A stretch of DNA of 10,517 nt from Bacillota bacterium. Lineage in GTDB: Bacteria; Bacillota; Bacilli; Bacillales; Cytobacillaceae. This document shows, piece after piece, positions 1-6,464 of the stretch. The stretch is taken from contig JAEWDX010000376.1 in the NCBI GenBank assembly GCA_023389895.1, forward strand, positions 1 to 10,517. The letters run 5' to 3'. The notes under the pieces were generated by a model, which made no database searches, was not told the origin of the DNA, and saw nothing but the letters and a program-made list of their open reading frames with translations. The first letter of the stretch is position 1, and every line of letters starts with the position of its first letter. The translations under genes were made by a program, and so were the position numbers.

Positions 1-210
1 TTTATTACTGTTTTTTGGGGAGGGCATGTTTCCTTTAAAGAGGTTGATATGTTTACAGGAAGGAAGATAAAAATTAGTTCTTCCGATGCTTTATATGCAC
101 ATGCGGACGGTGAAGATCTTGGCTTCGCACCATTAAAAATTAGTACATGTGTGAAAACACTCCCATTACTATTAAATGACATGAACAATGACAAAGAGAA
201 AGTGGGGTAG
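1..210 (+). CDS. ytlR: C-terminal end of a YtlR-like diacylglycerol/lipid kinase family protein (5' end outside window)
   Basis: The frame is open from the first base and stops with TAG at 208-210, giving the last 69 residues of a protein. It contains the segment ALYAHADGEDLGFAPLKIS, which matches the conserved 'DGE' C-terminal region of the DAGK/sphingosine-kinase-like family. In this family the catalytic nucleotide-binding domain is N-terminal and lies outside the window. The family phosphorylates membrane lipids such as diacylglycerol; the exact substrate of YtlR proteins is not established to my knowledge. In Bacillus, ytlR sits next to amyX, and here its stop lies 3 bases before the amyX start, so the two are probably co-transcribed. 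The gene name rests on the motif plus synteny. Confidence 0.72.
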   Translation, partial: FITVFWGGHVSFKEVDMFTGRKIKISSSDALYAHADGEDLGFAPLKISTCVKTLPLLLNDMNNDKEKVG

Positions 211-213
211 TAA

Positions 214-2352
214 ATGGTGAGAGAACGTGATTTTTATGCTTATTTAGATGAAATGAAGATAATTACGATTATTCTTCCTTTTACATATCACGAAGGAAAT
301 TCCAATGCTTTTTCGATCCGAGATCATCATCATACTAGCCCACTTCATATACTGGAGCGCATTCTTCTTCAGGATGCGGTGAAATATATTTGCCGAACTT
401 ATAATGAGTCGATAATTGGAAATCAATTTTGGATATTTGATGAATACAATGGGGAAACGGATTTACAAATTGGATCAGTCATTCGAACAGAAGCATTTGA
501 TGAAGCCTTTTATTACGACGGTATTCTAGGAGCCACATATAATAAAATAAATACCATTTTTAGACTTTGGGCTCCAACTGCAACAAAGGTTCAATTAAAG
601 CTAATCAATGCTGAAATCGAAAAGACGGAAATCTATCAAATGGAAAGGAAGGAACAGGGAGTTTGGCAATTAACTGTGGCTAAAGATATAGAAAACTTCC
701 TCTATTCGTTTGTAGTTTGCGTAAATTTGGAATGGAGAGAAGCTGTTGATCCATATGCTGTTTCAACGAGTACAAATGGGAAATACGGCATTATCGTCGA
801 TTTAAACAAAACGAAAAGGATCAAACCTACACTCCCTCCTTTTGATTATCCAACAGATGCCATCATCTATGAAACTCATATTCGTGATTTTACGATTCAC
901 CCTGATAGTGGTATTACAAGAAAAGGAACTTATCTTGGCGCAGGAGAACTAAATACGGTTGGAACCGATGGAACCTTAACAGGTTTATCTTATGTGAAAG
1001 ATCTCGGAATTACTCATATTGAATTTTTACCCATTCATGATTTTTATGGAATTGACGAAGAGAATCCTCAGCAAAACTATAATTGGGGCTATAATCCACT
1101 CTATTTCAATGCTCCAGAAGGGAGCTATTCTACGAACCCAACTGACCCCTATGGAAAAATTAATGAACTGAAAGCAATGATTCAAGCAATTCATTTAGCA
1201 GGGCTAAGGGTCGTGCTTGATGTTGTTTATAATCATGTTTATATTCGCGAGCAATCCTCCTTTGAAAAAATAGTCCCAGGCTATTACTTTCGTTTCGATG
1301 AATATGGTATGCCGTCAAATGGTACAGGGGTTGGTAATGATTTTGCCTCTGAACGGTTAATGGTACGAAAATTTATTATCGATTCAGTTGAATTTTGGCT
1401 AAAAGAATATAAGATTGATGGATTTCGATTTGATTTAATGGGAATTCTTGATATTCACACAATGAATGAAGTTCGTGAAAAAGTGGATTCTATTGATTCA
1501 ACCGTTCTCATAATCGGTGAAGGCTGGGATTTGAATACACCGATTCCGATTAATCAAAAAGCAAATATCCGTAATCAAAGGCTTCTTCCAAAAATCAGTC
1601 ACTTTAATAATTGGTTTAGAGATACGATTAAAGGTAGTACATTTAATCTTTACGACAAAGGTTATGCACTGGGAAATGACTATTATGTTGAAGCAGCGAA
1701 GCAAGTTCTTGCAGGTAGTATTGGGATGGAAATGAAGGAGAAAGCAATGTTCTGCTCGCCAAGTCAATCAGTCAATTATGTTGAATCACATGATAATCAC
1801 ACGTTATGGGATAAACTGTCAATGTTATCTCCGCCTATTCCCAGTGAAAAAATGCAGCGCTATCATCGGTTAGCGACTGTTATGGTACTCCTTGCCCAAG
1901 GAATTCCATTTCTACATAGCGGGCAGGAGTTTTTTAGAACGAAGAAGGGAGTCGGTAATAGTTACTGCTCTCCTGATGAAATTAATCGATTAGACTGGCA
2001 GCGGAAAATACAATTTTCTGAGAATGTAGAATATATTAAAGGAATGATTGCGATTAGAAAGGCGCATCGGGCCTTGAGATTTCATTCAACAGCCCAGATT
2101 CGAAAACATATGAAATTTCTCCTATTTGGGAAACCAGTTATTGGTTTTGTTCTAAACAATGTTCGGGAATATGGGAGGTGGAATCATATTGTGATTGTTT
2201 TTAATCCTACAGAAATTCAGCAAACTATCGAGTTACCAAAGGGTACTTGGGAATTAATTGCCGATCATCAGGATGCTGGAATTGAAGGAAGAGGTATTTG
2301 TGAAAATAGGTTCATGCTGAAGCCGATTAGTTCTTATGTATTTGTTAGCTAG
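214..2352 (+). CDS. amyX: Type I pullulanase (alpha-1,6 debranching glycoside hydrolase, GH13)
   Basis: This 712-residue protein hydrolyses alpha-1,6 branch points in pullulan- or glycogen-type glucans. B. subtilis AmyX is about 718 residues. There is no signal peptide, so it should act in the cytosol. A CBM48-like N-terminal part (about residues 85-200, with RLWAPTATKVQLKL) precedes the GH13 barrel. The type I pullulanase signature YNWGYNP is at 289-295, region I DVVYNH at 336-341, region II GFRFD with the nucleophile at D407, region III GEGW with the acid/base at E436, and region IV ESHDNH with the stabilising D527. All catalytic residues are present. The ATG at 214 follows the ytlR stop by 3 bases, with a G-rich SD-like AGTGGGG inside the ytlR end. 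A GTG directly after it is the only close alternative. Confidence 0.96.
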   Translation: MVRERDFYAYLDEMKIITIILPFTYHEGNSNAFSIRDHHHTSPLHILERILLQDAVKYICRTYNESIIGNQFWIFDEYNGETDLQIGSVIRTEAFDEAFYYDGILGATYNKINTIFRLWAPTATKVQLKLINAEIEKTEIYQMERKEQGVWQLTVAKDIENFLYSFVVCVNLEWREAVDPYAVSTSTNGKYGIIVDLNKTKRIKPTLPPFDYPTDAIIYETHIRDFTIHPDSGITRKGTYLGAGELNTVGTDGTLTGLSYVKDLGITHIEFLPIHDFYGIDEENPQQNYNWGYNPLYFNAPEGSYSTNPTDPYGKINELKAMIQAIHLAGLRVVLDVVYNHVYIREQSSFEKIVPGYYFRFDEYGMPSNGTGVGNDFASERLMVRKFIIDSVEFWLKEYKIDGFRFDLMGILDIHTMNEVREKVDSIDSTVLIIGEGWDLNTPIPINQKANIRNQRLLPKISHFNNWFRDTIKGSTFNLYDKGYALGNDYYVEAAKQVLAGSIGMEMKEKAMFCSPSQSVNYVESHDNHTLWDKLSMLSPPIPSEKMQRYHRLATVMVLLAQGIPFLHSGQEFFRTKKGVGNSYCSPDEINRLDWQRKIQFSENVEYIKGMIAIRKAHRALRFHSTAQIRKHMKFLLFGKPVIGFVLNNVREYGRWNHIVIVFNPTEIQQTIELPKGTWELIADHQDAGIEGRGICENRFMLKPISSYVFVS

Positions 2353-2450
2353 CATGATGGAAAAGTGAGTGTTTAATTGGTTTTTAGTTGCTCATTTATC
2401 TTTATATATCTGCAAGCGACCATAAGTGAGTCTTACCATCTTTTCCCCTC

Positions 2451-2476
2451 GATGTTATTTTGTTTTTTCTAACATC
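2451..2476. repeat. Perfect 7-bp inverted repeat between amyX and ytmP
   Basis: GATGTTA (2451-2457) and TAACATC (2470-2476) are perfect reverse complements around a T-rich 12-base loop. No T-run follows either arm, so it is not a good intrinsic terminator. It may be an operator or an amyX mRNA 3' end structure. Nothing in the sequence decides this. Confidence 0.35.
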
Positions 2477-2487
2477 AATAAATAGGC

Positions 2488-2517
2488 TTGACGAAAAAAG
2501 CTTGTTAGAGATAAAAT
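2488..2517 (+). promoter_or_regulatory. Candidate sigma-A promoter upstream of ytmP
   Basis: TTGACG (2488-2493) and TAAAAT (2512-2517) each differ from consensus at one position and are separated by 18 bases. The predicted transcript start is near 2524. It is the best promoter candidate in the amyX-ytmP gap, but an intrinsic terminator begins about 5 bases downstream of the predicted start. It would therefore drive either a very short RNA or an attenuated ytmP transcript. Confidence 0.5.
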
Positions 2518-2528
2518 TTACTAAGATG

Positions 2529-2562
2529 GCTATTGTGGGGAATTGCTTCAATAGCTTTTTTT
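2529..2562 (+). terminator. Intrinsic terminator between amyX and ytmP
   Basis: GCTATTG (2529-2535) pairs with CAATAGC (2549-2555), with one extra G-U pair at the base, followed by seven T (2556-2562). It lies 177 bases after the amyX stop and just after a candidate promoter. It may end ytlR-amyX transcription, act as an attenuator before ytmP, or both. Confidence 0.7.
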
Positions 2563-2622
2563 CTTTTTATTGAAACCTATTACATGGATACAGAAATAGT
2601 AAAGCCGAAGTTAGTAAATTGC

Positions 2623-2636
2623 AGGTGAACATTTTG
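2623..2636 (+). promoter_or_regulatory. Ribosome site that selects the TTG start of ytmP
   Basis: AGGTGA (2623-2628) precedes TTG at 2634-2636 by 5 bases. The upstream in-frame candidates are TTG 2619, which has no good SD, and GTG 2625, which lies inside the SD itself. I therefore place the start at 2634. Confidence 0.6.
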
Positions 2637-3413
2637 GAACATTTATTTGGACAAGAGTGGGAAATTACTCCCGCCGGCGGTGCGACTGGAGAAGCATTTT
2701 TTGCACGGCATGAGGAACAAAGGCTGTTCCTTAAACGTAATTCATCTCCGTTTCTTGCAGTATTATCCGCAGAAGGAATTGTCCCTAAGCTTGTTTGGAC
2801 GAAAAGACTTGAAAATGGCGACGTTATTACAGCACAGCAATGGTTAAAAGGTAGAGAGCTCAAACAAGCAGAGATGAAAAATGAACGAGTGGCAAAGCTA
2901 CTGAGAAAAATTCATAGCTCGAAGCCGTTACTTGGCATGCTGAAAAGATTGGGAAAGTCTCCACTCTATCCAGAAATGCTCCTGCGCACGATTGAGGAAA
3001 CATTAGATGGAGAGCTAATCCAAAGTAAAAGCATTTCTATTTCAATCCAGTATTTGAAAAAAGAAATCCACGCGATTCAATGTGATGAAAAAACAGTCTG
3101 TCATTGCGATCTTAATCATAATAATTTGCTTTTAGCAGAAAATAATAAATTATATTTAATTGATTGGGATGGGGCAATGATTGCTGATCCAGCAATTGAT
3201 CTCGGTACGCTACTATATTTATACATTCCCCGAGATGAATGGGAGGATTGGGTTAGACTGTATGGGAGAAAGCTTTCAAATGAATTATGCCATCGAATGA
3301 AATGGTATGTAGTGGCACAAACATTACTCTCCATTCAATGGCATAAAAATAAAAATCGTTTTCAAGAAATGAATAAGTGGCTTCAATTTTTAGAGGAGCT
3401 ACATGAGAATTAG
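2634..3413 (+). CDS. ytmP: YtmP/CcrZ, APH/choline-kinase-fold phosphotransferase linked to cell-cycle control
   Basis: The protein has 259 residues with TTG at 2634, or 264 with TTG at 2619. It has the aminoglycoside-phosphotransferase/choline-kinase fold. A Gly-rich nucleotide loop PAGGATGEAFF lies at about residues 13-23. The Brenner motif HCDLNHNN has H157, D159 and N164, and the Mg-binding IDWD has D177. All kinase residues look intact. Homologues sit beside trmB in many Firmicutes. From memory, the family was renamed CcrZ after being tied to replication initiation and, in pneumococcus, to FtsZ, and was reported to phosphorylate ribose or 2'-deoxyribose. Its 3' end overlaps the 3' end of ytzH on the other strand by 4 bases. 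There is no terminator before ytzH, so its transcript probably runs antisense through ytzH to the hairpin at 3717-3756. Confidence 0.88.
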   Translation: MEHLFGQEWEITPAGGATGEAFFARHEEQRLFLKRNSSPFLAVLSAEGIVPKLVWTKRLENGDVITAQQWLKGRELKQAEMKNERVAKLLRKIHSSKPLLGMLKRLGKSPLYPEMLLRTIEETLDGELIQSKSISISIQYLKKEIHAIQCDEKTVCHCDLNHNNLLLAENNKLYLIDWDGAMIADPAIDLGTLLYLYIPRDEWEDWVRLYGRKLSNELCHRMKWYVVAQTLLSIQWHKNKNRFQEMNKWLQFLEELHEN

Positions 3414-3688
3414 AAAAATTGATCGATCCTAGTTATCCACTGGGATAGCACTTGCTGATGAGCTTCAATATGCTCATCTAGCTGGGGCGAATTAACACCA
3501 TTTTGACTGTAATTATATATTTCATTTAAGGTTGAAATTGAAGTTTCCTCTAAATGAGACTGATTGATTAAGGAGTTTACTAATCGTCCTAATTGCTCAC
3601 ATTCGGAAATGGAACCGCAATGATCGATTTGATGGTTGTTTAATATATCTTTAATTAAATTTAGCTTATCCTTCTCACTGATCGGCAT
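3410..3688 (-). CDS. ytzH: YtzH-like small protein of unknown function
   Basis: This minus-strand gene encodes 92 residues, the length I recall for B. subtilis YtzH, with the start at ATG 3688-3686. A GTG three codons upstream (3697) is also in frame, but it directly abuts the AAAGAAAGGG ribosome site. That site is about 9 bases from the ATG, so the ATG is preferred. The product is hydrophilic and mostly helical (MPISEKDKLNLIKDILNNHQ...), with no signal peptide or membrane segment, and is probably a cytosolic helical bundle. The name rests on similarity plus its position between ytmP and trmB. The reaction or partner is not known. It is convergent with ytmP (4-base overlap) and divergent from trmB. 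Confidence 0.82.
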   Translation of the reverse strand: MPISEKDKLNLIKDILNNHQIDHCGSISECEQLGRLVNSLINQSHLEETSISTLNEIYNYSQNGVNSPQLDEHIEAHQQVLSQWITRIDQFF

Positions 3689-3716
3689 AGTGGACACCCT
3701 TTCTTTATCTATATTT

Positions 3717-3756
3717 AAAAAAGGAATTCATGCTTATGTTGCGAATTCCTTTTTTT
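3717..3756. terminator. Bidirectional intrinsic-terminator-like hairpin between ytzH and trmB
   Basis: AAAAAAGGAATTC (3717-3729) is the exact reverse complement of GAATTCCTTTTTT (3743-3755). The arms close a 13-base loop and have A- and T-runs on both sides, so it could terminate on either strand. It sits in the gap between two divergent start codons. On the plus strand it would end ytmP read-through before trmB. On the minus strand it would lie in the ytzH leader if the ytzH promoter is further right. Confidence 0.7.
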
Positions 3757-3772
3757 ATTTATACATAGCGTC

Positions 3773-3800
3773 TTGCAACAGATGGGTTTCTCGTGATAAG
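3773..3800 (+). promoter_or_regulatory. Weak candidate sigma-A promoter for trmB
   Basis: TTGCAA (3773-3778) and GATAAG (3795-3800) lie 16 bases apart, each with 4 of 6 consensus bases. The implied start near 3807 would leave a leader of about 33 bases. It is in the right place, after the hairpin and before the trmB ribosome site, but the match is poor. Confidence 0.3.
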
Positions 3801-3839
3801 GTTTTTAGCGAATACAATTTTTTAGGAGTGTCAATCATT

Positions 3840-4484
3840 ATGCGACAAAGACATAAACCGTGGGCAAAGGAAATGCTTGCGAACTATCCACAGTATGTGA
3901 TTCAAACACCTGAGAGCCATATTGGAAAATGGCAAGAGGTGTTTGATAATACTCAGCCGCTTCATATTGAAATTGGGACGGGAAAAGGTCGATTCATTAC
4001 AGGAATGGCGAAGGCTAATCCAAATATAAATTATATTGGTATTGAAGTTCAGAATAGCATCATCGTTACAGCACTGGAAAAAATCATTGATGAGGAATTA
4101 ACGAATGTAAAATTGATGAATGTTAATGCTGCAGATTTACAGAAGTATTTTGAAAAAGGAGAAGTGGATAGGGTCTATTTGAATTTTTCAGACCCATGGC
4201 CAAAGGTACGCCATGCTAAGAGACGGCTTACGTTTGAAAGCTTCTTGAAAATTTATGAAAATATTCTTGTTGATGAAGGGGAAATTCATTTCAAAACCGA
4301 TAATCAAGGATTATTTGAATATTCCCTTATGAGTTTCTCACAATATGGACTATTGCTCAAAGAGGTTAGCTTAGATCTCCATCACAGTCCATTCGAAGGA
4401 AATATTATGACTGAATATGAGAAAAAATTCTCACAAAAAGGAAATCGCATTTATCGCTGTGAGGTTCAATATAGAAATAAATAA
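3840..4484 (+). CDS. trmB: tRNA (guanine-N7-)-methyltransferase TrmB
   Basis: TrmB methylates N7 of G46 in the variable loop of tRNAs using S-adenosylmethionine. It is cytosolic. The open frame extends 68 codons further upstream, but the real start is ATG 3840 after TTAGGAGTG. It gives MRQRHKPWA, the typical family N-terminus, and 214 residues (B. subtilis about 213). The SAM motif EIGTGKG is at 44-50, IGIE at 66-69, the catalytic/tRNA-binding NFSDPWPK at 115-122 (D118) followed by basic RHAKRR, and FKTDN with T153 and D154, then EYS. All family signatures are present. The upstream 68 codons overlap ytzH and the hairpin and are not coding. Confidence 0.96.
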   Translation: MRQRHKPWAKEMLANYPQYVIQTPESHIGKWQEVFDNTQPLHIEIGTGKGRFITGMAKANPNINYIGIEVQNSIIVTALEKIIDEELTNVKLMNVNAADLQKYFEKGEVDRVYLNFSDPWPKVRHAKRRLTFESFLKIYENILVDEGEIHFKTDNQGLFEYSLMSFSQYGLLLKEVSLDLHHSPFEGNIMTEYEKKFSQKGNRIYRCEVQYRNK

Positions 4485-4495
4485 AGCTTTAAGGG

Positions 4496-4576
4496 AAAAA
4501 CGCATGATATGAGCTGCACCTAAAATGTTGGGCATTGTCTAACAACATGATGTGCAGTTTAATTCATGCGTTTTTT
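4496..4576. terminator. Long multi-segment hairpin terminator after trmB
   Basis: Three nested pairings are visible. AAAAACGCATGA (4496-4507) pairs with TCATGCGTTTTT (4564-4575), CTGCAC (4514-4519) with GTGCAG (4552-4557), and ATGTTG (4525-4530) with CAACAT (4543-4548). A T-run (4571-4576) closes the structure on the plus strand and the A-run allows use in reverse. It begins 11 bases after the trmB stop. Confidence 0.82.
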
Positions 4577-4764
4577 AATGTGGAAACATGATATGATATA
4601 ATCAGCGGATAGCTGAAAATTCTGTTTATTTATCGTTATTTTGGCGAACTAAACGTTTTTTTGTTGATTTCAATAAAGATGGGAACACCTTTTTCATTGT
4701 TTAGTAACTTACAAATTCACTAATTGTGGATAACTTTGTAAAAAGTGACTCTACGTTCAGCTCC
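4577..4764. other. A+T-rich non-coding spacer before the structured element
   Basis: I see no gene here. It holds the extended -10 candidate at 4594-4602 and one exact DnaA-box sequence read on the minus strand (TTATCCACA, 4733-4725). A lone box is not evidence of an origin. No repeats or tRNA-like folds were seen. Confidence 0.6.
4594..4602 (+). promoter_or_regulatory. Candidate extended -10 promoter in the trmB-activator gap
   Basis: TGATATAAT is a perfect extended -10 (TG-N-TATAAT). The hexamer 17 bases upstream (TTTAAT, 4574-4579) is a poor -35. A start near 4609 would give a leader of about 400 bases carrying the structured element at 4765-4982 before the activator gene. It could instead be the remnant promoter of whatever gene once followed trmB. 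Confidence 0.35.
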
Positions 4765-4982
4765 AGCGCCTACCCCCGACGTACAGGAAGTGCTAGTGTC
4801 GACAATGCGACAGGACGTTGCGGTGTTTGTCGACCTCGAGGTCATAAGCCAATCCTCTCAGAAAGGTAGAGCTCACCTTTCCGTGAGGCTCGTCTTATGC
4901 TTGTCGGGGGTGAACAGAAAGGGAAAGCTTCTGCGAATATTCATCGCAGGAACAATTGACCTTTGATTGTTCCGAAGGCGCT
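4765..4982 (+). repeat. Structured G+C-richer intergenic element (multi-stem RNA or REP-like element)
   Basis: This block of about 218 bases differs in composition from its A+T-rich flanks and folds almost end to end. Outer pairs: AGCGCCT (4765-4771) with AGGCGCT (4976-4982). Second pair: ACCCCCGAC (4772-4780) with GTCGGGGGT (4903-4911). Inside that: GTCGACAA (4798-4805) with TTGTCGAC (4827-4834), extended by GCGAC/GTTGC; CATAAG (4843-4848) with CTTATG (4894-4899); CCTC/GAGG; and GAAAGGT (4861-4867) with ACCTTTC (4875-4881). After it: CTGCGA (4931-4936) with TCGCAG (4944-4949), and GGAACAAT (4949-4956) with ATTGTTCC (4966-4973). The ends (CTCCAGCGCC ... GGCGCTTGCGC) resemble a dispersed intergenic repeat that I remember from Bacillaceae genomes, but only one copy is in this window. 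It has no protein-like frame and no clear target duplication. It ends about 17 bases before the ribosome site of the activator gene. Confidence 0.6.
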
Positions 4983-5012
4983 TGCGCATTTGTTCTTTAG
5001 GGAGTGAATCTT

Positions 5013-6386
5013 ATGATATTAGAGCAACATCTGTTATCTATATTAGAATCTCTACATGATGCCGTTATTGTCATAAAAATGGACAGTACAATTGTCTATG
5101 TAAATAAGGCATATTCCACTCAATTTGGTGTTCCAGCTAAGAAAATTATCGGCAGAAGATTAAAAGATATTGAAGTAAAAGCAAGAATTTTAGAAGTATT
5201 AAAAGATGGTAAACCAAGAATTAATGATTGTAGTTATGTTCATTCTCTTAAAAGGGATGTTTGTGCGAATATAACTCCATTAATTGAAAACGGTGAAATG
5301 ATTGGTGCTGTGACAATCATGAAAGATATTTCTGAATTAACGAAAGTTCAAGATGAATTATCAGAATATAAACAAGACGTAATGAATCTACAAAAACAAT
5401 TGGATCGAAAAAACTTTTTTAAATTAGAAAGTAAATCACTGGATATGATAAAAGCAGTTCAATTAACGAAAAAAGTTGCCGATACAGAAGCTACCGTTAT
5501 TTTGTATGGAGAAAGTGGAGTTGGAAAGGAAATCTTTGCTACTTCACTACATGAAGCAAGCAGAAGAAATCATCAGCCCTATATTGCGATTAATATTGCT
5601 TCAATTCCAGACTCACTATTTGAAAGTGAAATGTTTGGGTATGAGGAAGGCTCTTTTACCGGATCCAAAAGGGGCGGGAAAAAAGGACTATTTGAAATAG
5701 CAAATAAAGGTACTTTGTTTCTGGATGAAATAGGGGAACTATCTTTAAATGCACAGACAAAACTATTAAGAGTTATACAAGAGCGTAAGTTTCAAAAAAT
5801 TGGTGGAACTACTCTTCATTCTCTCGATGTAAGAATAATTTGTGCAACCCATCGAAATTTATTAGAACTGATAAAGGAAGGAAAATTCAGAGAAGATTTA
5901 TTTTATCGGATTAATGTTGTCCCGATTTATATTCCTCCTCTTCGAATGAGGAAAGAAGACCTGCCATTTTTAGCGAATAATATTCTTAAAGATTTATGCT
6001 TGAAATATGGTAAACATGTAAGAATAGAGGAAGATGTGATTACTCGGATGAAACAATATGACTGGCCAGGAAATGTTCGGGAGCTTGTAAATATATTAGA
6101 AAGAATGGTGGCAGTATGCACTAAACCAATTTTACAAGTTAGCGATCTCCCAGACACAATGTTTTCTGAAAAACTATCCTTTATACAAATCTCCCACAAG
6201 GAAGAAGATTCTTCTTTCGTATCTTCCGAAATGACAAATAAACTGGTTACGATTTTAGAAAAAACAGAAAAGGAACATATAGCATTTGTTATGAGAAATA
6301 GTAAAAATAAAACAGAAGCTATCCGAGAGTTAGGGATGAGCCGAAAAGCCTTCTATGCAAAATTAAAAAAATATCAAATTCAATAA
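5013..6386 (+). CDS. PAS-domain sigma-54-dependent transcriptional activator (enhancer-binding protein)
   Basis: The protein has 457 residues from ATG 5013, preceded by AGGGAG at 4999-5004. A GTG at 5004 overlaps that SD and is rejected. One PAS sensor domain occupies about residues 8-105 (LHDAVIVIKMDSTIVYVNKAY...). A likely coiled-coil linker follows at about 106-135, then the AAA+ sigma-54 domain: Walker A GESGVGKE (166-173), the sigma-54-contacting loop GSFTGS (213-218) in place of GAFTGA with its F and T kept, and Walker B FLDE with D238 and E239. A Fis-type helix-turn-helix ends the protein (about 432-457, NKTEAIRELGMSRKAFYAKL). It has no phospho-receiver domain, so a ligand sensed by PAS is likely. 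It resembles BkdR/RocR-type Bacillus activators but I cannot assign a named orthologue. Two -24/-12 promoters and an enhancer-like array follow, so these are its probable targets. Confidence 0.93.
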   Translation: MILEQHLLSILESLHDAVIVIKMDSTIVYVNKAYSTQFGVPAKKIIGRRLKDIEVKARILEVLKDGKPRINDCSYVHSLKRDVCANITPLIENGEMIGAVTIMKDISELTKVQDELSEYKQDVMNLQKQLDRKNFFKLESKSLDMIKAVQLTKKVADTEATVILYGESGVGKEIFATSLHEASRRNHQPYIAINIASIPDSLFESEMFGYEEGSFTGSKRGGKKGLFEIANKGTLFLDEIGELSLNAQTKLLRVIQERKFQKIGGTTLHSLDVRIICATHRNLLELIKEGKFREDLFYRINVVPIYIPPLRMRKEDLPFLANNILKDLCLKYGKHVRIEEDVITRMKQYDWPGNVRELVNILERMVAVCTKPILQVSDLPDTMFSEKLSFIQISHKEEDSSFVSSEMTNKLVTILEKTEKEHIAFVMRNSKNKTEAIRELGMSRKAFYAKLKKYQIQ

Positions 6387-6403
6387 TTGGATAAAGATAA
6401 AAT

Positions 6404-6421
6404 TTGGCATATTCCTTGCAT
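6404..6421 (+). promoter_or_regulatory. Sigma-54 (-24/-12) promoter of the first crotonase gene
   Basis: TTGGCATATTCCTTGCAT matches TGGCAYR-N4-TTGCA at every defined position. GG is at 6406-6407 and GC at 6418-6419, exactly 12 apart. The predicted transcript start is near 6431, 34 bases before the ATG. It starts 17 bases after the activator stop. I find no enhancer palindrome of the 8177-8233 type within 200 bases upstream. Confidence 0.87.
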
Positions 6422-6464
6422 AAATGTTATAGAGAGAAAAAATTTGTTGAGGAGGAGCCATAGA

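Noticed and set aside
25..41. TGTTTCCTTTAAAGAGG in ytlR resembles the third enhancer palindrome
   Set aside because: The right half does not match GAAACA, it is inside a coding region, and no -24/-12 site follows.
2411..2425. Partial catabolite-response (cre) half-site TGCAAGCG after amyX
   Set aside because: The second half of the palindrome is missing and it lies 3' of the gene it would be expected to control.
2570..2602. TTGAAA ... TAGTAA as a second ytmP promoter
   Set aside because: The 21-base spacer is too long, and no acceptable -10 exists at 17 bases.
3636..3839. 68-codon upstream extension of trmB
   Set aside because: It overlaps ytzH and a terminator hairpin. The family N-terminus MRQRHKPWA and a good ribosome site fix the start at 3840.
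4725..4733. Exact DnaA box (TTATCCACA on the minus strand)
   Set aside because: It is a single copy with no cluster, no unwinding element and no dnaA or dnaN nearby, so chance is a sufficient explanation.
4745..4966. Open frame of 73 codons across the structured element
   Set aside because: The translation has no family pattern, and the DNA is explained by dense inverted repeats. It lacks a convincing ribosome site.
6387..6464. 26-codon upstream extension of the first crotonase
   Set aside because: It covers the -24/-12 promoter and lies upstream of the predicted transcript start. GAGGAGGAG precedes the ATG at 6465.
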